Positions 6,647 through 16,174 of a stretch of 19,401 bases of DNA are shown here, in pieces. A program made the translations under genes and the position numbers. Positions within the stretch are counted from its first letter, which is position 1; each line of letters begins with the position of its first letter. The notes beneath the pieces were generated by a model that saw only the letters and a program-made list of their open reading frames with translations, ran no database searches and was not told the origin of the DNA. The DNA is from Chloroflexota bacterium (GTDB taxonomy: Bacteria; Chloroflexota; Limnocylindria; QHBO01), in assembly GCA_019348395.1 (NCBI GenBank), contig JAHWJN010000006.1, forward strand, positions 1 to 19,401. The letters are read 5' to 3'.

Positions 6647-8310
6647 GAAGGCCCGGCCTCGACCGCCCGGGCAGCGGCGTCGCGCAGCGCTTCGGCGGTG
6701 GAACCCACTTCGCCCAGGCTCCCGAGCGCGCCCTCGAAGCGCGCCCGATCCGCCGCGAACGAGTCATCGAGGATCGCGTCGAGCCGATCCCGGGCCGAGG
6801 CGACGAAGGCACGGACGTTCGCCTCGCCGAAGATCGCCTCCAGCAGCTTCTGGTTGACGACCGCGGTGGCCGCGGTCAGGCCCACCTCCGCCCCGGTCAG
6901 CCCGCCGGTGTGCACGAAGACGGCGAGGACCGCGCTCGTACCGACCGCGTTGACCCCCAGGCTGGCGACCTGCGCCCATCCGCGCCGCTGCTCCCCCATC
7001 GCCCGGATGCGCTCGCCGATGTCCTCCGCCCACGCCTCCAGCGACGCTGTCAGAGTTCCGGCGAGGTCGGGCGAGGCGCCCCACAGCTCGGGGTGCGCGC
7101 CGACCGCGCGGCCCCCGTAGTCGTCGTCCATCCAGGCCGTCGCCGAGTGGCGCGCTGCCGCGTCGACGTGCTGCACCACCAGTGAGACCAGGTCGGCGAA
7201 CGCGGCCTCGCGGACCTCCACGGCCGGCGCAGGCGGACCGGGGCGCACGAGGCTGCGCAGGGCCGCCCCGATGCGGCCGATGCCCTGCGACAGGATGCGC
7301 GCCACCTGGCCGGCACCGATGAAGTCGTGCCATTGGCGCACCACCTCGGCGCGCAGGAACGTGCCACGCGACAGGTCTCCAGCGAGCGCCATGCGGCGCT
7401 CCGTGTACGAGCGATCGACGATCCCGGCAAGGGCGGTGGCCGCCGCCGCCTCGTCATCGACCTCTCGGGCCACCTCCTCCACGGTCTCGGGCAGGCCGTC
7501 GATGGCCGCGGCGAGGCTCCGACGCGCCAGTCCCCGGCGCTCCTCCTCGTTGGCCAGCAGCCGATCGAGCGCCGCGCGGACCGGCGCCACCGCACCGGCA
7601 TCGAGGGCGTCGCGATCCGGGTCGATCGCGCCCTCCGGCACCGGGACGACCTCGAGACGGCCGAAGGCCCCGGCGTCACCGAGTCCCCGCCGCTCGAGCA
7701 GGTGGCGGTAATCGGCCAGCACGGCCGCCGCATCCTCGGGGTCCGGGGGCAGGCGGTTCAGCACGGCGAGGAGCGGCACGCCACGCTGCCGGGCCCGGCC
7801 GAGGAAGGTCCACGGGACCTGGTCGGCGTAGCGCGTGGCGGTGGTGACAAAGATGACGAGGTCGGCCGCCTCGAGCAGCTCCACCGCGAGCGCCCGGTTC
7901 TCGCGCTCGACGCTGTCGAAGTCGGGCGCATCGACCAGCACGATGCCGCGCCCGGCACCGGCATCGGTGATCAGCTCGAGCGCGTCCCGCGAGGTGACGC
8001 CGGGCAGGAGGTCGGGACCCGCGTCGTCCGGATGCGCCACCGCGACCGGCCGCCGCGTCGTGGGACGCAGCACGCCGGACGGACTCACCGCCCGGCCGGT
8101 GAGTGCGTTGAGCAGGCTGGACTTTCCGCTGCCGGTCGAACCCAGCAGCACCACGACCAGTGCCGCGCCGGCATCGATGGCCCGGGGCAGCAGATAGTCG
8201 GCGACGTGACGCCGAAGGCGCTCCGCACGCGCCGCCCGGTTGGGGCCCGGAGCGGTTGCTGCCCGGCGCTCCAGGGCACGGGCGAGGTCGCGCAGGGCGT
8301 CGGTCAGCAT
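6643..8310 (-). CDS. Dynamin/YfjP-like GTPase (first of pair)
   Basis: 555 residues from ATG 8310, chosen because AAGGCGGG lies about 9 nt upstream; in-frame codons further upstream encode an Arg/Ser-rich non-protein-like extension. G-domain motifs: P-loop GSTGSGKSS (57-65), RPTTRRP (82-88) and G3 DAPDFDS (127-133). The G4 position reads NRLPPD (185-190), so the specificity Asp of NKxD is displaced or lost. A long helical region follows. One or two amphipathic or hydrophobic segments (SLGVNAVGTSAVLAVFVHTG and GLTAATAVV) lie near the C-terminal third, less strongly transmembrane than in its partner. Close similarity of the two G domains and the 4-nt overlap suggest a duplicated, hetero-oligomeric pair, as in other tandem bacterial dynamins (inference). 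A GGTATCGT sequence in the 94-bp upstream gap is a weak promoter candidate. Confidence 0.8.
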   Translation of the reverse strand: MLTDALRDLARALERRAATAPGPNRAARAERLRRHVADYLLPRAIDAGAALVVVLLGSTGSGKSSLLNALTGRAVSPSGVLRPTTRRPVAVAHPDDAGPDLLPGVTSRDALELITDAGAGRGIVLVDAPDFDSVERENRALAVELLEAADLVIFVTTATRYADQVPWTFLGRARQRGVPLLAVLNRLPPDPEDAAAVLADYRHLLERRGLGDAGAFGRLEVVPVPEGAIDPDRDALDAGAVAPVRAALDRLLANEEERRGLARRSLAAAIDGLPETVEEVAREVDDEAAAATALAGIVDRSYTERRMALAGDLSRGTFLRAEVVRQWHDFIGAGQVARILSQGIGRIGAALRSLVRPGPPAPAVEVREAAFADLVSLVVQHVDAAARHSATAWMDDDYGGRAVGAHPELWGASPDLAGTLTASLEAWAEDIGERIRAMGEQRRGWAQVASLGVNAVGTSAVLAVFVHTGGLTGAEVGLTAATAVVNQKLLEAIFGEANVRAFVASARDRLDAILDDSFAADRARFEGALGSLGEVGSTAEALRDAAARAVEAGPS

Positions 8311-8404
8311 GTCCAGCCCGCCTTGCAGGTGGCGGGCCGAGCGAGCGCGTCCGTGGACAGGGTCATGCCGGTCGGACGATACCCTGCCGGATGCCGGCGG
8401 AGCG

Positions 8405-10285
8405 TCAGCTGGGGTCGCGATCCTCCGGGACGCTGACCGTGACCGCCGGCGTGTCGGCGATCGCCCACCCGGCCAGCTCTCCCTCCGCCACGACGTGGAA
8501 GCGCCGACCACTGACGATCACGGCTTCGCTCGTGGTCAGACCGGTCATCCTGTCCCCCTCGATGGCGCGGCGCTCCAGGACGTGCCCCCCGGCATCGAAT
8601 CGGAAGGCAGCATGACTCCCGGGGGCGAGCCGGATCTGGCCCGGGTCGGGCAGTGCGCGGCGGTCGACCAGACGTTGTTCATTCTCCAGGATCACGCCGG
8701 GCTCCACCTCGACCCACCGGCCCTCGGGCATCCCCGGCGCGACCACGCGCAGCTCCGTCCGGCCGTCGACGACGCGCCGGCGGTCGACGCTGACCGAGGT
8801 CGCGCCGGCAGGGGCATCGGCCGCGTCCACAGAGGGAGCAGCCGGATCGGGCGGCAGCTCGAGCTCGATCGTCGTCGGGGCCAGCGCCACCTCCTCGGTC
8901 AGCCCGGCGGCATGGGCCAGCGGCGACTCTGCGACCCACCAGCCCGTGTGCGGCGCGGTCTCGATCTCGAACCATGAGCCGGTGAGGCCGGGCAGGCGCG
9001 CCCGCGACCGAGCGACGACCGAGAGGTCCTCGGTGAGCCGAAGCTCTCGCTCCTCCAGCGCGCCGCCATCGACGATCCGCACCAGCCGGTGGGTTCCCGA
9101 GGCCATGACGACGGCGAGCGTGGCGGCCAGTGGATCGGCGTCGAGGCGGGTGAGGAAGTTCCAGCGCGCGGGGGCCAGCGGATTGCCCGCCGCGTCGATG
9201 ATCCCGTCACCGACCTCGATCGTGTAGCGCCCGCCCAGCACCAGCTGCCGCTCGGGCACGAGGCGCACCGCGCCGGTTGCGGCGTTGTGCACCACCTCCG
9301 CCGGCAACGCACGACCGTCGGGGCCCAGCAGCCGCACCGAGCCGGTGCCGATGCCCAGTACCACCTCGGAGAAGCGGAGCTTCGGGGCCAGCCACGGATC
9401 GACGTCGATGCCGCCTGCCACGGGGTGCTCGAGCGCCACCGTCGGGGCAACCGGGTCCCACGACCGCATCGGCGTGGCCTCGGGGTTGCCGGCGAAGGCA
9501 TACCAGTAGTTGGGTGGCCCGTCCGTGTACTTGGTGCGGTGCAGCCAGATCTGCTGGCCCGCGCTGAAGTGGTGGGGCTGAGTCGTGAGCGCGCTCGGGA
9601 CGTACCGGCGGTCGCCCGTGAAGATCGACCCGTACCCGGCGCGCGGGTTGGAGAAGATGCGGTCGATCAGGTCCGCCGCACCGCGATCGAAGTCCGTGGC
9701 GAAGTACGCCGATCCGCCCATCGCGAACACCTTGCGCGAGTAGTAGGCCACCCGCTGGGCGGCATCCCACGGGCTGGCGGGAGCGAAGCCGCCCTCCGAA
9801 GCGCCGGGGGCATAGCAGGTGTTCGAGTAGATCATCACGAATCCCGGCGCGGGTCGGGCGTTGGCCATGATCCAGTCCTCGCCGTAATAGGCCAGGTAGC
9901 CGTTCACGCCGTCATCGTGGGTGCCGCGTGCTCGGGGCCCTTGGAGACCCCAGCCGTTCTGGCGGGCCGTGTTCAGGCCCGCGTACGGGCTGGGATGTCC
10001 GTATCCGTGGCCGAAGTAGACGACGACATTCGCATCGGCGACCGCCGCGAGGACGTTGGCCGGAGTCGCGTGCGGCGAGTACGCCCGGGCGACCGTCGCC
10101 CCGTGCCGCTGCGCCGTGGCGGCGGCGGCTTCGGCGAGCGCCAGGTAGGTTGGGGTCAGGGAACCGACCGGCCCGACGATGATGGCCACCCTGGGTGGCT
10201 CCGCCGCGTGCACGGTGGAGGGGAGGCTGACGAGGGCCGTGAGGCTGACGGCGGCCAGGGCAGCACGAAGCAGGCGTGAAAACAA
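8405..10285 (-). CDS. Secreted caspase-fold-like protein with Ig-like domain
   Basis: 626 residues from TTG 10285, chosen because AGGGGGA lies 5 nt upstream and the codon opens a textbook signal peptide (two Arg, hydrophobic core, cleavage near VHA-AEP, residue 27/28). Residues 30-215 show an alternating strand/helix pattern: [11 protein letters not shown], a helix, [11 protein letters not shown] (H93), then a second strand [14 protein letters not shown] (C157). A hydrophobic strand ending in HG, followed by another ending in Cys, is the clan CD (caspase/gingipain/CHAT) signature, so a cysteine peptidase or derived fold is likely. Residues about 278-380 match an SbsA/Big_5-type Ig-like domain ([40 protein letters not shown]). 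The C-terminal part carries two related beta-rich modules (from about 397 and 556). No anchor or sortase motif is seen. It is divergent from typA with a 168-bp spacer. Confidence 0.65.
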   Translation of the reverse strand: MFSRLLRAALAAVSLTALVSLPSTVHAAEPPRVAIIVGPVGSLTPTYLALAEAAAATAQRHGATVARAYSPHATPANVLAAVADANVVVYFGHGYGHPSPYAGLNTARQNGWGLQGPRARGTHDDGVNGYLAYYGEDWIMANARPAPGFVMIYSNTCYAPGASEGGFAPASPWDAAQRVAYYSRKVFAMGGSAYFATDFDRGAADLIDRIFSNPRAGYGSIFTGDRRYVPSALTTQPHHFSAGQQIWLHRTKYTDGPPNYWYAFAGNPEATPMRSWDPVAPTVALEHPVAGGIDVDPWLAPKLRFSEVVLGIGTGSVRLLGPDGRALPAEVVHNAATGAVRLVPERQLVLGGRYTIEVGDGIIDAAGNPLAPARWNFLTRLDADPLAATLAVVMASGTHRLVRIVDGGALEERELRLTEDLSVVARSRARLPGLTGSWFEIETAPHTGWWVAESPLAHAAGLTEEVALAPTTIELELPPDPAAPSVDAADAPAGATSVSVDRRRVVDGRTELRVVAPGMPEGRWVEVEPGVILENEQRLVDRRALPDPGQIRLAPGSHAAFRFDAGGHVLERRAIEGDRMTGLTTSEAVIVSGRRFHVVAEGELAGWAIADTPAVTVSVPEDRDPS

Positions 10286-10425
10286 CGGGTCCCCCTGAGA
10301 GAACGTGGAAGTATCGAATCGGTGCCGGCTCGCTGGGTTACCGCGCCTGCAACGCCACGGTATGCGGGACCCTCCATGGGCCCTATGGCCAGATGGCCCG
10401 TGGCGGATGGTACTTTGGGGTGCAA

Positions 10426-10437
10426 GAGCGCGCGCTC
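10426..10437. promoter_or_regulatory. 12-bp palindrome downstream of a candidate typA -10
   Basis: GAGCGCGCGCTC is a perfect 12-bp palindrome, 9 bp after a TACTTT -10 candidate (10411-10416) and 29 bp before the first possible typA ATG (10455). It could be an operator or a leader hairpin. In DNA this GC-rich, a run of alternating GC makes it only suggestive. Confidence 0.25.
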
Positions 10438-10466
10438 GCGGCGCATCTGCGACGATGGATGCTCCC

Positions 10467-12341
<1,875 letters not shown>

Positions 12342-12345
12342 CCGC

Positions 12346-12351
12346 TACCCT
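12346..12351 (+). promoter_or_regulatory. Candidate internal -10 element before pyk
   Basis: TACCCT (TANNNT type) lies in the 20-bp typA-pyk gap, 10 nt before the pyk ATG, so a transcript from it would have almost no leader. No good -35 is seen at 17 nt, so pyk may instead depend on read-through from typA. Confidence 0.35.
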
Positions 12352-12361
12352 CGGACGCGAC

Positions 12362-13795
12362 ATGCCGCGCACGAAGCTCGTCTGCACCGTCGGCCCCGCC
12401 ACGATCGAGCGGATCGACGAGCTGGTGGCAGCCGGGATGGACGTCGCCCGCATCAACTTTTCTCACGCCACGGCCGACCAGCGCGTCACGAGCGCCCGGC
12501 GCGTGCGCGAGGCGGCGGACGCCGCGGGTCGGGCCGTGGGAGTTCTCGCCGACCTGGCCGGACCGAAGATCCGCCTGGGCGATCTGGGTGCCGAACCGGT
12601 CGAGCTCGAGGCCGGCCGCGAGTTCCGGCTGACCCCCGGTGCCGACACCACCGGCTCGGAACGTGGGGCGGGCGTGACCTACGCCGGGCTGGCCTCCGAC
12701 CTCCGACCGGGCGACCGCGTGCTGCTCGCCGATGGTGCTGCCGAGCTGCGCGTCACGGCGATCCGCGGCGAGGAGGTCGCGACCGAGGTCGTCCGCGGTG
12801 GCGTGATCCGATCGCGCGCCGGCGTGAGCGTCCCGTCGCAGCGACTGTCGATGCCAATCCTCACCGACAAGGACCGCGCCGACGTCCCGGCTGCGCTCGA
12901 GATCGGCGCCGACCACGTGGCCCAATCGTTCGTCCGCAGCGGCGCCGACATCCGCGCGCTGCGCGCGCTGCTCGGGGCCGACGGTCCGCCGATCGTGGCG
13001 AAGATCGAGACGCGCCCGGCAATCGATGACTTCGACGCGATCTGCGACGAGGTCGGGGCGGTGATGATTGCGCGCGGCGACCTCGGCGTCGAGCTCCCGT
13101 ACGAGGAGGTCCCGATCATCCAGAAGCAGCTCGTGCGGCGAGCGCTGGACCGGGGAGTGCCCACCATCGTGGCCACCCAGATGCTGGAGTCGATGACGAC
13201 CTCGCCCCGGCCGACGCGGGCCGAGACGAGCGACGTGGCGAACGCGATCTTCGACGGCACTGACGCGGTGATGCTCTCGGGTGAGACGGCCATCGGCGAG
13301 TACCCGATCCTCGCCGCCGAGGCCGCCGTCCGCATCTGCCGGCTCGTCGAGGAGCGGGGCGGCGCCTTCTTGCCCGAGGGCGGGTCGCCAGCCATCGACA
13401 CCGATGCGGGCGCCCTCGCCACTGCCGCCGCGGCGATCGCCGCGACCGAGCACGACGTGGCCGCCATCGCCTGCTACACGCGAACGGGGGAGACGGCCCG
13501 CATCATCGCCGCACGCCGCCCCCGCGTTCCGATCCTGGCGTTCTCGCCGAATCCGGACGTCGTTCGCAGGCTTGCGCTGGTGCGTGGCGTCGAGCCGCGG
13601 GCGTGTGTCCCGCCCCCCCACACGGGAGAACGGCTCGGCCTGATGGCGTGGCTGCTCGGCGAGGACGAGTCGTTGCCGCCCGGATCGGCGGTCGTGCTGG
13701 TGGCGTCGACCGCGACGCCCGGCACGGGGCCGAACCTGCTCGAGCTGCATCGCATCGGTGACGCCGGCGATCAGTCCCGCCGACCGCCCCCGTAG
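12362..13795 (+). CDS. pyk: Pyruvate kinase
   Basis: 477 residues; converts phosphoenolpyruvate and ADP to pyruvate and ATP, the last step of glycolysis. Complete domain set: CTVGPAT at the start, the substrate loop RINFSHA (R30, N32, S34, H35), ADLAGPKIRLG (63-73), B-domain (about 72-160), the catalytic Lys and metal Glu in AKIETRPAIDDFD (K214, E216), MIARGDLGVELP (D240), ATQMLESM (271-278), RAETSDVANAIFDGTDAVML, and a C-terminal alpha/beta domain with TRTGETARIIAARRP. ATG 12362 is the first residue of the family's normal start (MPRTKLVCTVGPAT); no Shine-Dalgarno is seen. The last 25 bp overlap the 3' end of the convergent asparaginase gene. Confidence 0.97.
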   Translation: MPRTKLVCTVGPATIERIDELVAAGMDVARINFSHATADQRVTSARRVREAADAAGRAVGVLADLAGPKIRLGDLGAEPVELEAGREFRLTPGADTTGSERGAGVTYAGLASDLRPGDRVLLADGAAELRVTAIRGEEVATEVVRGGVIRSRAGVSVPSQRLSMPILTDKDRADVPAALEIGADHVAQSFVRSGADIRALRALLGADGPPIVAKIETRPAIDDFDAICDEVGAVMIARGDLGVELPYEEVPIIQKQLVRRALDRGVPTIVATQMLESMTTSPRPTRAETSDVANAIFDGTDAVMLSGETAIGEYPILAAEAAVRICRLVEERGGAFLPEGGSPAIDTDAGALATAAAAIAATEHDVAAIACYTRTGETARIIAARRPRVPILAFSPNPDVVRRLALVRGVEPRACVPPPHTGERLGLMAWLLGEDESLPPGSAVVLVASTATPGTGPNLLELHRIGDAGDQSRRPPP

Positions 13796-14751
13796 GTCCC
13801 GAACAGGGCGGCCAGATCGTCCGGCGCCAGGCCGGCACCCACCCCGAGCGCGACGAGAATTCGCGATTTGAGCGCATCGAGTGTGCCGCTGAAGATGGCG
13901 CCCGCCTCCCACCACGTCGTGCTGCCGCCTGGAAAGCCGTAGCCCGGCTGCGGGGATCCGGACGGGCAGCGGGTCGTCAGCACCACCGGCACCCCGAAGT
14001 CCAGCAGCGGCCGCGCGAGCTCGAGATAGGACGGCGGGGTGTTGCCGCCACCGGCTGCCGCCACCACCAGCCCCGCCGGTCGCTCCGCCCCGAGCCGCGG
14101 CTCCGAGTCGAGCACCACCGCCAGCACGGGCACCGGCGTCGCCGCCGCCTCCGGGACGTTGGACAGCACGGCGCGGATCCGCCGCCGCTGCAGCGTGACC
14201 CTCCCCTCCGCCACCGAACCCAGCGGCCCGAGGTTGGGGCTTGCGAACGTGGCATGGGCGTGGGTGTGGGTCTTGCGCACGTCGTCCGCGCCGTGCAGCT
14301 GTCCCGCCATGGCGACCACCACGCCCTGGCCGGCCAGGCGCGGATCGGCCGCGGCGGTCACCGCGTTGCGCAGGTTCTCCGGCCCGTCGTAGGCCTCCTG
14401 TGACGCCGACCGCATGGCCCCGACCACCACGACCGGCTTGTCGCCCATCGGCAGCAGGTCCCATGCGAAGGCGGTCTCCTCGATCACGTCGGTGCCCTGC
14501 ACCACCACCGCCCCGTCGATCTCCGGCCGAGCCAGCTGACGTGCCAGCACGCGGCCGATGTCGAGGACCTGGTCGAAGGTCAGGTGCGAGGCGGGCACCA
14601 GGCCCCAATCGATCGGCTCCACCTCCGCGACGGCGTCGAGCCCGGGCACCGAGGCCAGGAGGTCGTCTCCGCGCAGGCTGGGAACGTTGCCGCCGCTGCC
14701 CTGTCGCATCGCGATGGTTCCGCCGGTGAAGACGACGGCGATGCGTGACAT
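13771..14751 (-). CDS. L-asparaginase family protein (COG0252)
   Basis: 326 residues; hydrolyses L-asparagine (possibly glutamine) to the acid and ammonia. Thr nucleophile in FTGGTIA (T12) and the catalytic triad QGTDVIEETAF (T87, D88) with VRKTHTHAHATF (K160) are all present. VGAMRSASQEAYDGPENLRNA and FASPNLGPLG are further family landmarks. The flexible-loop Tyr of type II enzymes is not evident, and there is no signal peptide, so it should be cytoplasmic. The type cannot be decided firmly, so no symbol is given. C-terminal AGGGNTPP and RCPSGSPQPGYGFPGG correspond to the second domain. ATG 14751 lies 6 nt after a TAGCAT -10 element, suggesting a leaderless message. Tail-to-tail overlap with pyk (25 bp). 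Confidence 0.92.
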   Translation of the reverse strand: MSRIAVVFTGGTIAMRQGSGGNVPSLRGDDLLASVPGLDAVAEVEPIDWGLVPASHLTFDQVLDIGRVLARQLARPEIDGAVVVQGTDVIEETAFAWDLLPMGDKPVVVVGAMRSASQEAYDGPENLRNAVTAAADPRLAGQGVVVAMAGQLHGADDVRKTHTHAHATFASPNLGPLGSVAEGRVTLQRRRIRAVLSNVPEAAATPVPVLAVVLDSEPRLGAERPAGLVVAAAGGGNTPPSYLELARPLLDFGVPVVLTTRCPSGSPQPGYGFPGGSTTWWEAGAIFSGTLDALKSRILVALGVGAGLAPDDLAALFGTYGGGRRD

Positions 14752-14757
14752 GTGCCG

Positions 14758-14763
14758 ATGCTA
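14758..14763 (-). promoter_or_regulatory. -10 element of asparaginase gene (leaderless)
   Basis: On the minus strand TAGCAT, inside CCGGGGTAGCAT, ends exactly 6 nt before the ATG at 14751, so the start site would fall at or next to the A of the ATG. There is no Shine-Dalgarno in the gap. Confidence 0.6.
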
Positions 14764-14772
14764 CCCCGGCCG

Positions 14773-14801
14773 CTGACGCCCGCTGGTCCAAACGCTACGC
14801 T
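14773..14801 (+). promoter_or_regulatory. Promoter of nitroreductase gene (leaderless)
   Basis: -35-like CTGACG (14773-14778), 17-bp spacer, then TACGCT (14796-14801), which ends 6 nt before ATG 14808. This is the best-formed promoter in the window. It faces the asparaginase promoter in a 56-bp divergent gap. Confidence 0.6.
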
Positions 14802-14807
14802 CCTCGG

Positions 14808-15365
14808 ATGCACGACGATCGCACCGATCCGACCGAGACCGTTCGCCCCCTGCTCCGGGCTCGACAGGTCCGCGAGTTCACCGACGCGCCGGTCGACCGG
14901 GCCGCGCTCGACGCCCTCGCGGACGTCGGCCGCTGGTCGGGGTCCAGCAAGAACAACCAGCCGTGGCGCTTCATCGTCGTCACCGAGCCGGACACGATCC
15001 GGCGACTGGCCGACAGCGGCATGCCGTACACCCGGGCGCTGCAGACCGCAACCGCCGCGATCGCGATCACCGTGCCCGACCAGCCCGGCTGGAAGATCTC
15101 GCACGCCTACGACGAGGGGCGCGCCGCGGAGCGCATCCTGGTCGGCGCGTCGATGCTCGGCCTCGGTGCCGGGATCGCCTGGATCTCCGGAGAGGGGCGT
15201 GAAGCGGTCGGCGACATCCTCGGGCTGCCGGACGACCGGTTCGTCCGCACCGTCGTGGCGCTTGGCCATCCGACGGAGGCGGCGCGCCTCCCGAAGTCCG
15301 ATTCGGGCGAGGCACGGTTGCCCCGGGGGGAGACGGTCTTCCAGGAGCGCTGGCCGGAGGGCTGA
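14808..15365 (+). CDS. Nitroreductase-family FMN oxidoreductase
   Basis: 185-residue protein of the FMN-dependent nitroreductase fold, acting in the cytoplasm on an unknown substrate with NAD(P)H. FMN-binding landmarks: RARQVREFTDAPVD (17-30), the phosphate and ring contact GRWSGSSKNNQPWRFIVV (41-58), the helix AAERILVGASMLGLGAGIAWI (first residues near 106), then ILGLPDDRFVRTVVALGHP. This is slightly compact but normal for the single-domain members that form dimers. ATG 14808 is supported by the promoter spacing; an upstream in-frame start at 14745 would overlap the asparaginase start and has no support. The META lipoprotein gene follows after 44 bp. Confidence 0.9.
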   Translation: MHDDRTDPTETVRPLLRARQVREFTDAPVDRAALDALADVGRWSGSSKNNQPWRFIVVTEPDTIRRLADSGMPYTRALQTATAAIAITVPDQPGWKISHAYDEGRAAERILVGASMLGLGAGIAWISGEGREAVGDILGLPDDRFVRTVVALGHPTEAARLPKSDSGEARLPRGETVFQERWPEG

Positions 15366-15384
15366 TCGCTCGTGCGGAACGGGT

Positions 15385-15401
15385 GACGCCGCCCGGGCGT
15401 C
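15385..15401. other. Hairpin just before the META lipoprotein start
   Basis: GACGCC-GCCCG-GGCGTC, a perfect 6-bp stem with a 5-nt loop, ends 8 nt before ATG 15410 and lies 20 nt after the nitroreductase stop. Without a T-run it is a poor intrinsic terminator. Its closeness to the ATG could instead affect translation of the lipoprotein. Confidence 0.35.
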
Positions 15402-15409
15402 CTGCCGGC

Positions 15410-16174
15410 ATGAGCATCCGCCTCTCCCTGGCACTGGTCGTCGTTCTCGTCGCGGCCGGCTGCGACCTGTCCCTTCCGCCCGCCGGCAACGCTGGCGGCC
15501 CGGGTGGCGAATGGACCCTCGTCGACGGGACGCATCGTGGCAACCCGCTGCCGATCCCCGCCGAGGCACCAATCACGATGACGATCGACCGTGGCGAGGT
15601 CGGCGGCCGCGCTGCGTGCAATACCTACGGTGGAGCGGTCACCCTTGACGGCGAGCGCATCGGCTTCGGCGCGATGTCGATGACCGAGATGGGCTGCGAT
15701 CCCGCGGTGATGGAGGCTGAGTCGGCGTACCTGACCGCGCTCGACGACGTCGAACGCTGGGCGCGCCAGGGTGAGCGCCTGACGCTGACCGGCGAGGCGG
15801 TGGAGCTGACGTACGAGCTGATCCCGCCCACCCCGGATGCGGCGCTCGTCGGCACCGCGTGGCGCCTGGACGGGCTGGTGGACGGTGAGGCGGTCTCCTC
15901 GACCATGGGCGACCCGGCGACGCTATTGCTCCGCGATGACGGCCACCTGACCGGGACCACCGGGTGCCGGACCTTCGAGGGCCGCTACGAGATCGAAGGC
16001 GGCGTGGTGCGGGTGACCGAGCTGACGAACGAGGACCGCGCCTGTCCCGGCCTCGAGGCCCAGGACGAGCACGTCCTGACGGTGATCAACGAGCGGTTCG
16101 ACGCGGTGGTCGAGGGCGACCGGCTGACGCTGAGCGACGGACGGTTGGGCCTGCTCTACCTCGCCGAGGGGTAG
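15410..16174 (+). CDS. Lipoprotein with two META/HslJ domains
   Basis: 254 residues. The signal sequence MSIRLSLALVVVLVAAGC has a lipobox VAAG-C, so Cys18 is the predicted lipidation site and the protein sits on the outer face of the membrane. Two META domains follow. The first (about 33-137) has EWTLVDG, GRAACNTYGGAV (C70) and MSMTEMGCDP (C96). The second (about 146-252) has GTAWRLDG, TGTTGCRTFEGRYEI (C186) and NEDRACPG (C212). Each repeats the W-L ... GC-N/R-x-x-x-G ... C pattern of HslJ-like proteins, which are linked to heat or drug resistance in some bacteria without known chemistry. ATG 15410 gives the shortest clean signal peptide. It follows the nitroreductase by 44 bp and overlaps the convergent cyclase gene by 19 bp. 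Confidence 0.88.
   Translation: MSIRLSLALVVVLVAAGCDLSLPPAGNAGGPGGEWTLVDGTHRGNPLPIPAEAPITMTIDRGEVGGRAACNTYGGAVTLDGERIGFGAMSMTEMGCDPAVMEAESAYLTALDDVERWARQGERLTLTGEAVELTYELIPPTPDAALVGTAWRLDGLVDGEAVSSTMGDPATLLLRDDGHLTGTTGCRTFEGRYEIEGGVVRVTELTNEDRACPGLEAQDEHVLTVINERFDAVVEGDRLTLSDGRLGLLYLAEG

Noticed and set aside
8311-8511. N-terminal extension of the first GTPase to 8511
   Set aside because: It would overlap the 3' end of the secreted protein gene and encode an Arg/Ser-rich stretch; ATG 8310 has a ribosome site.
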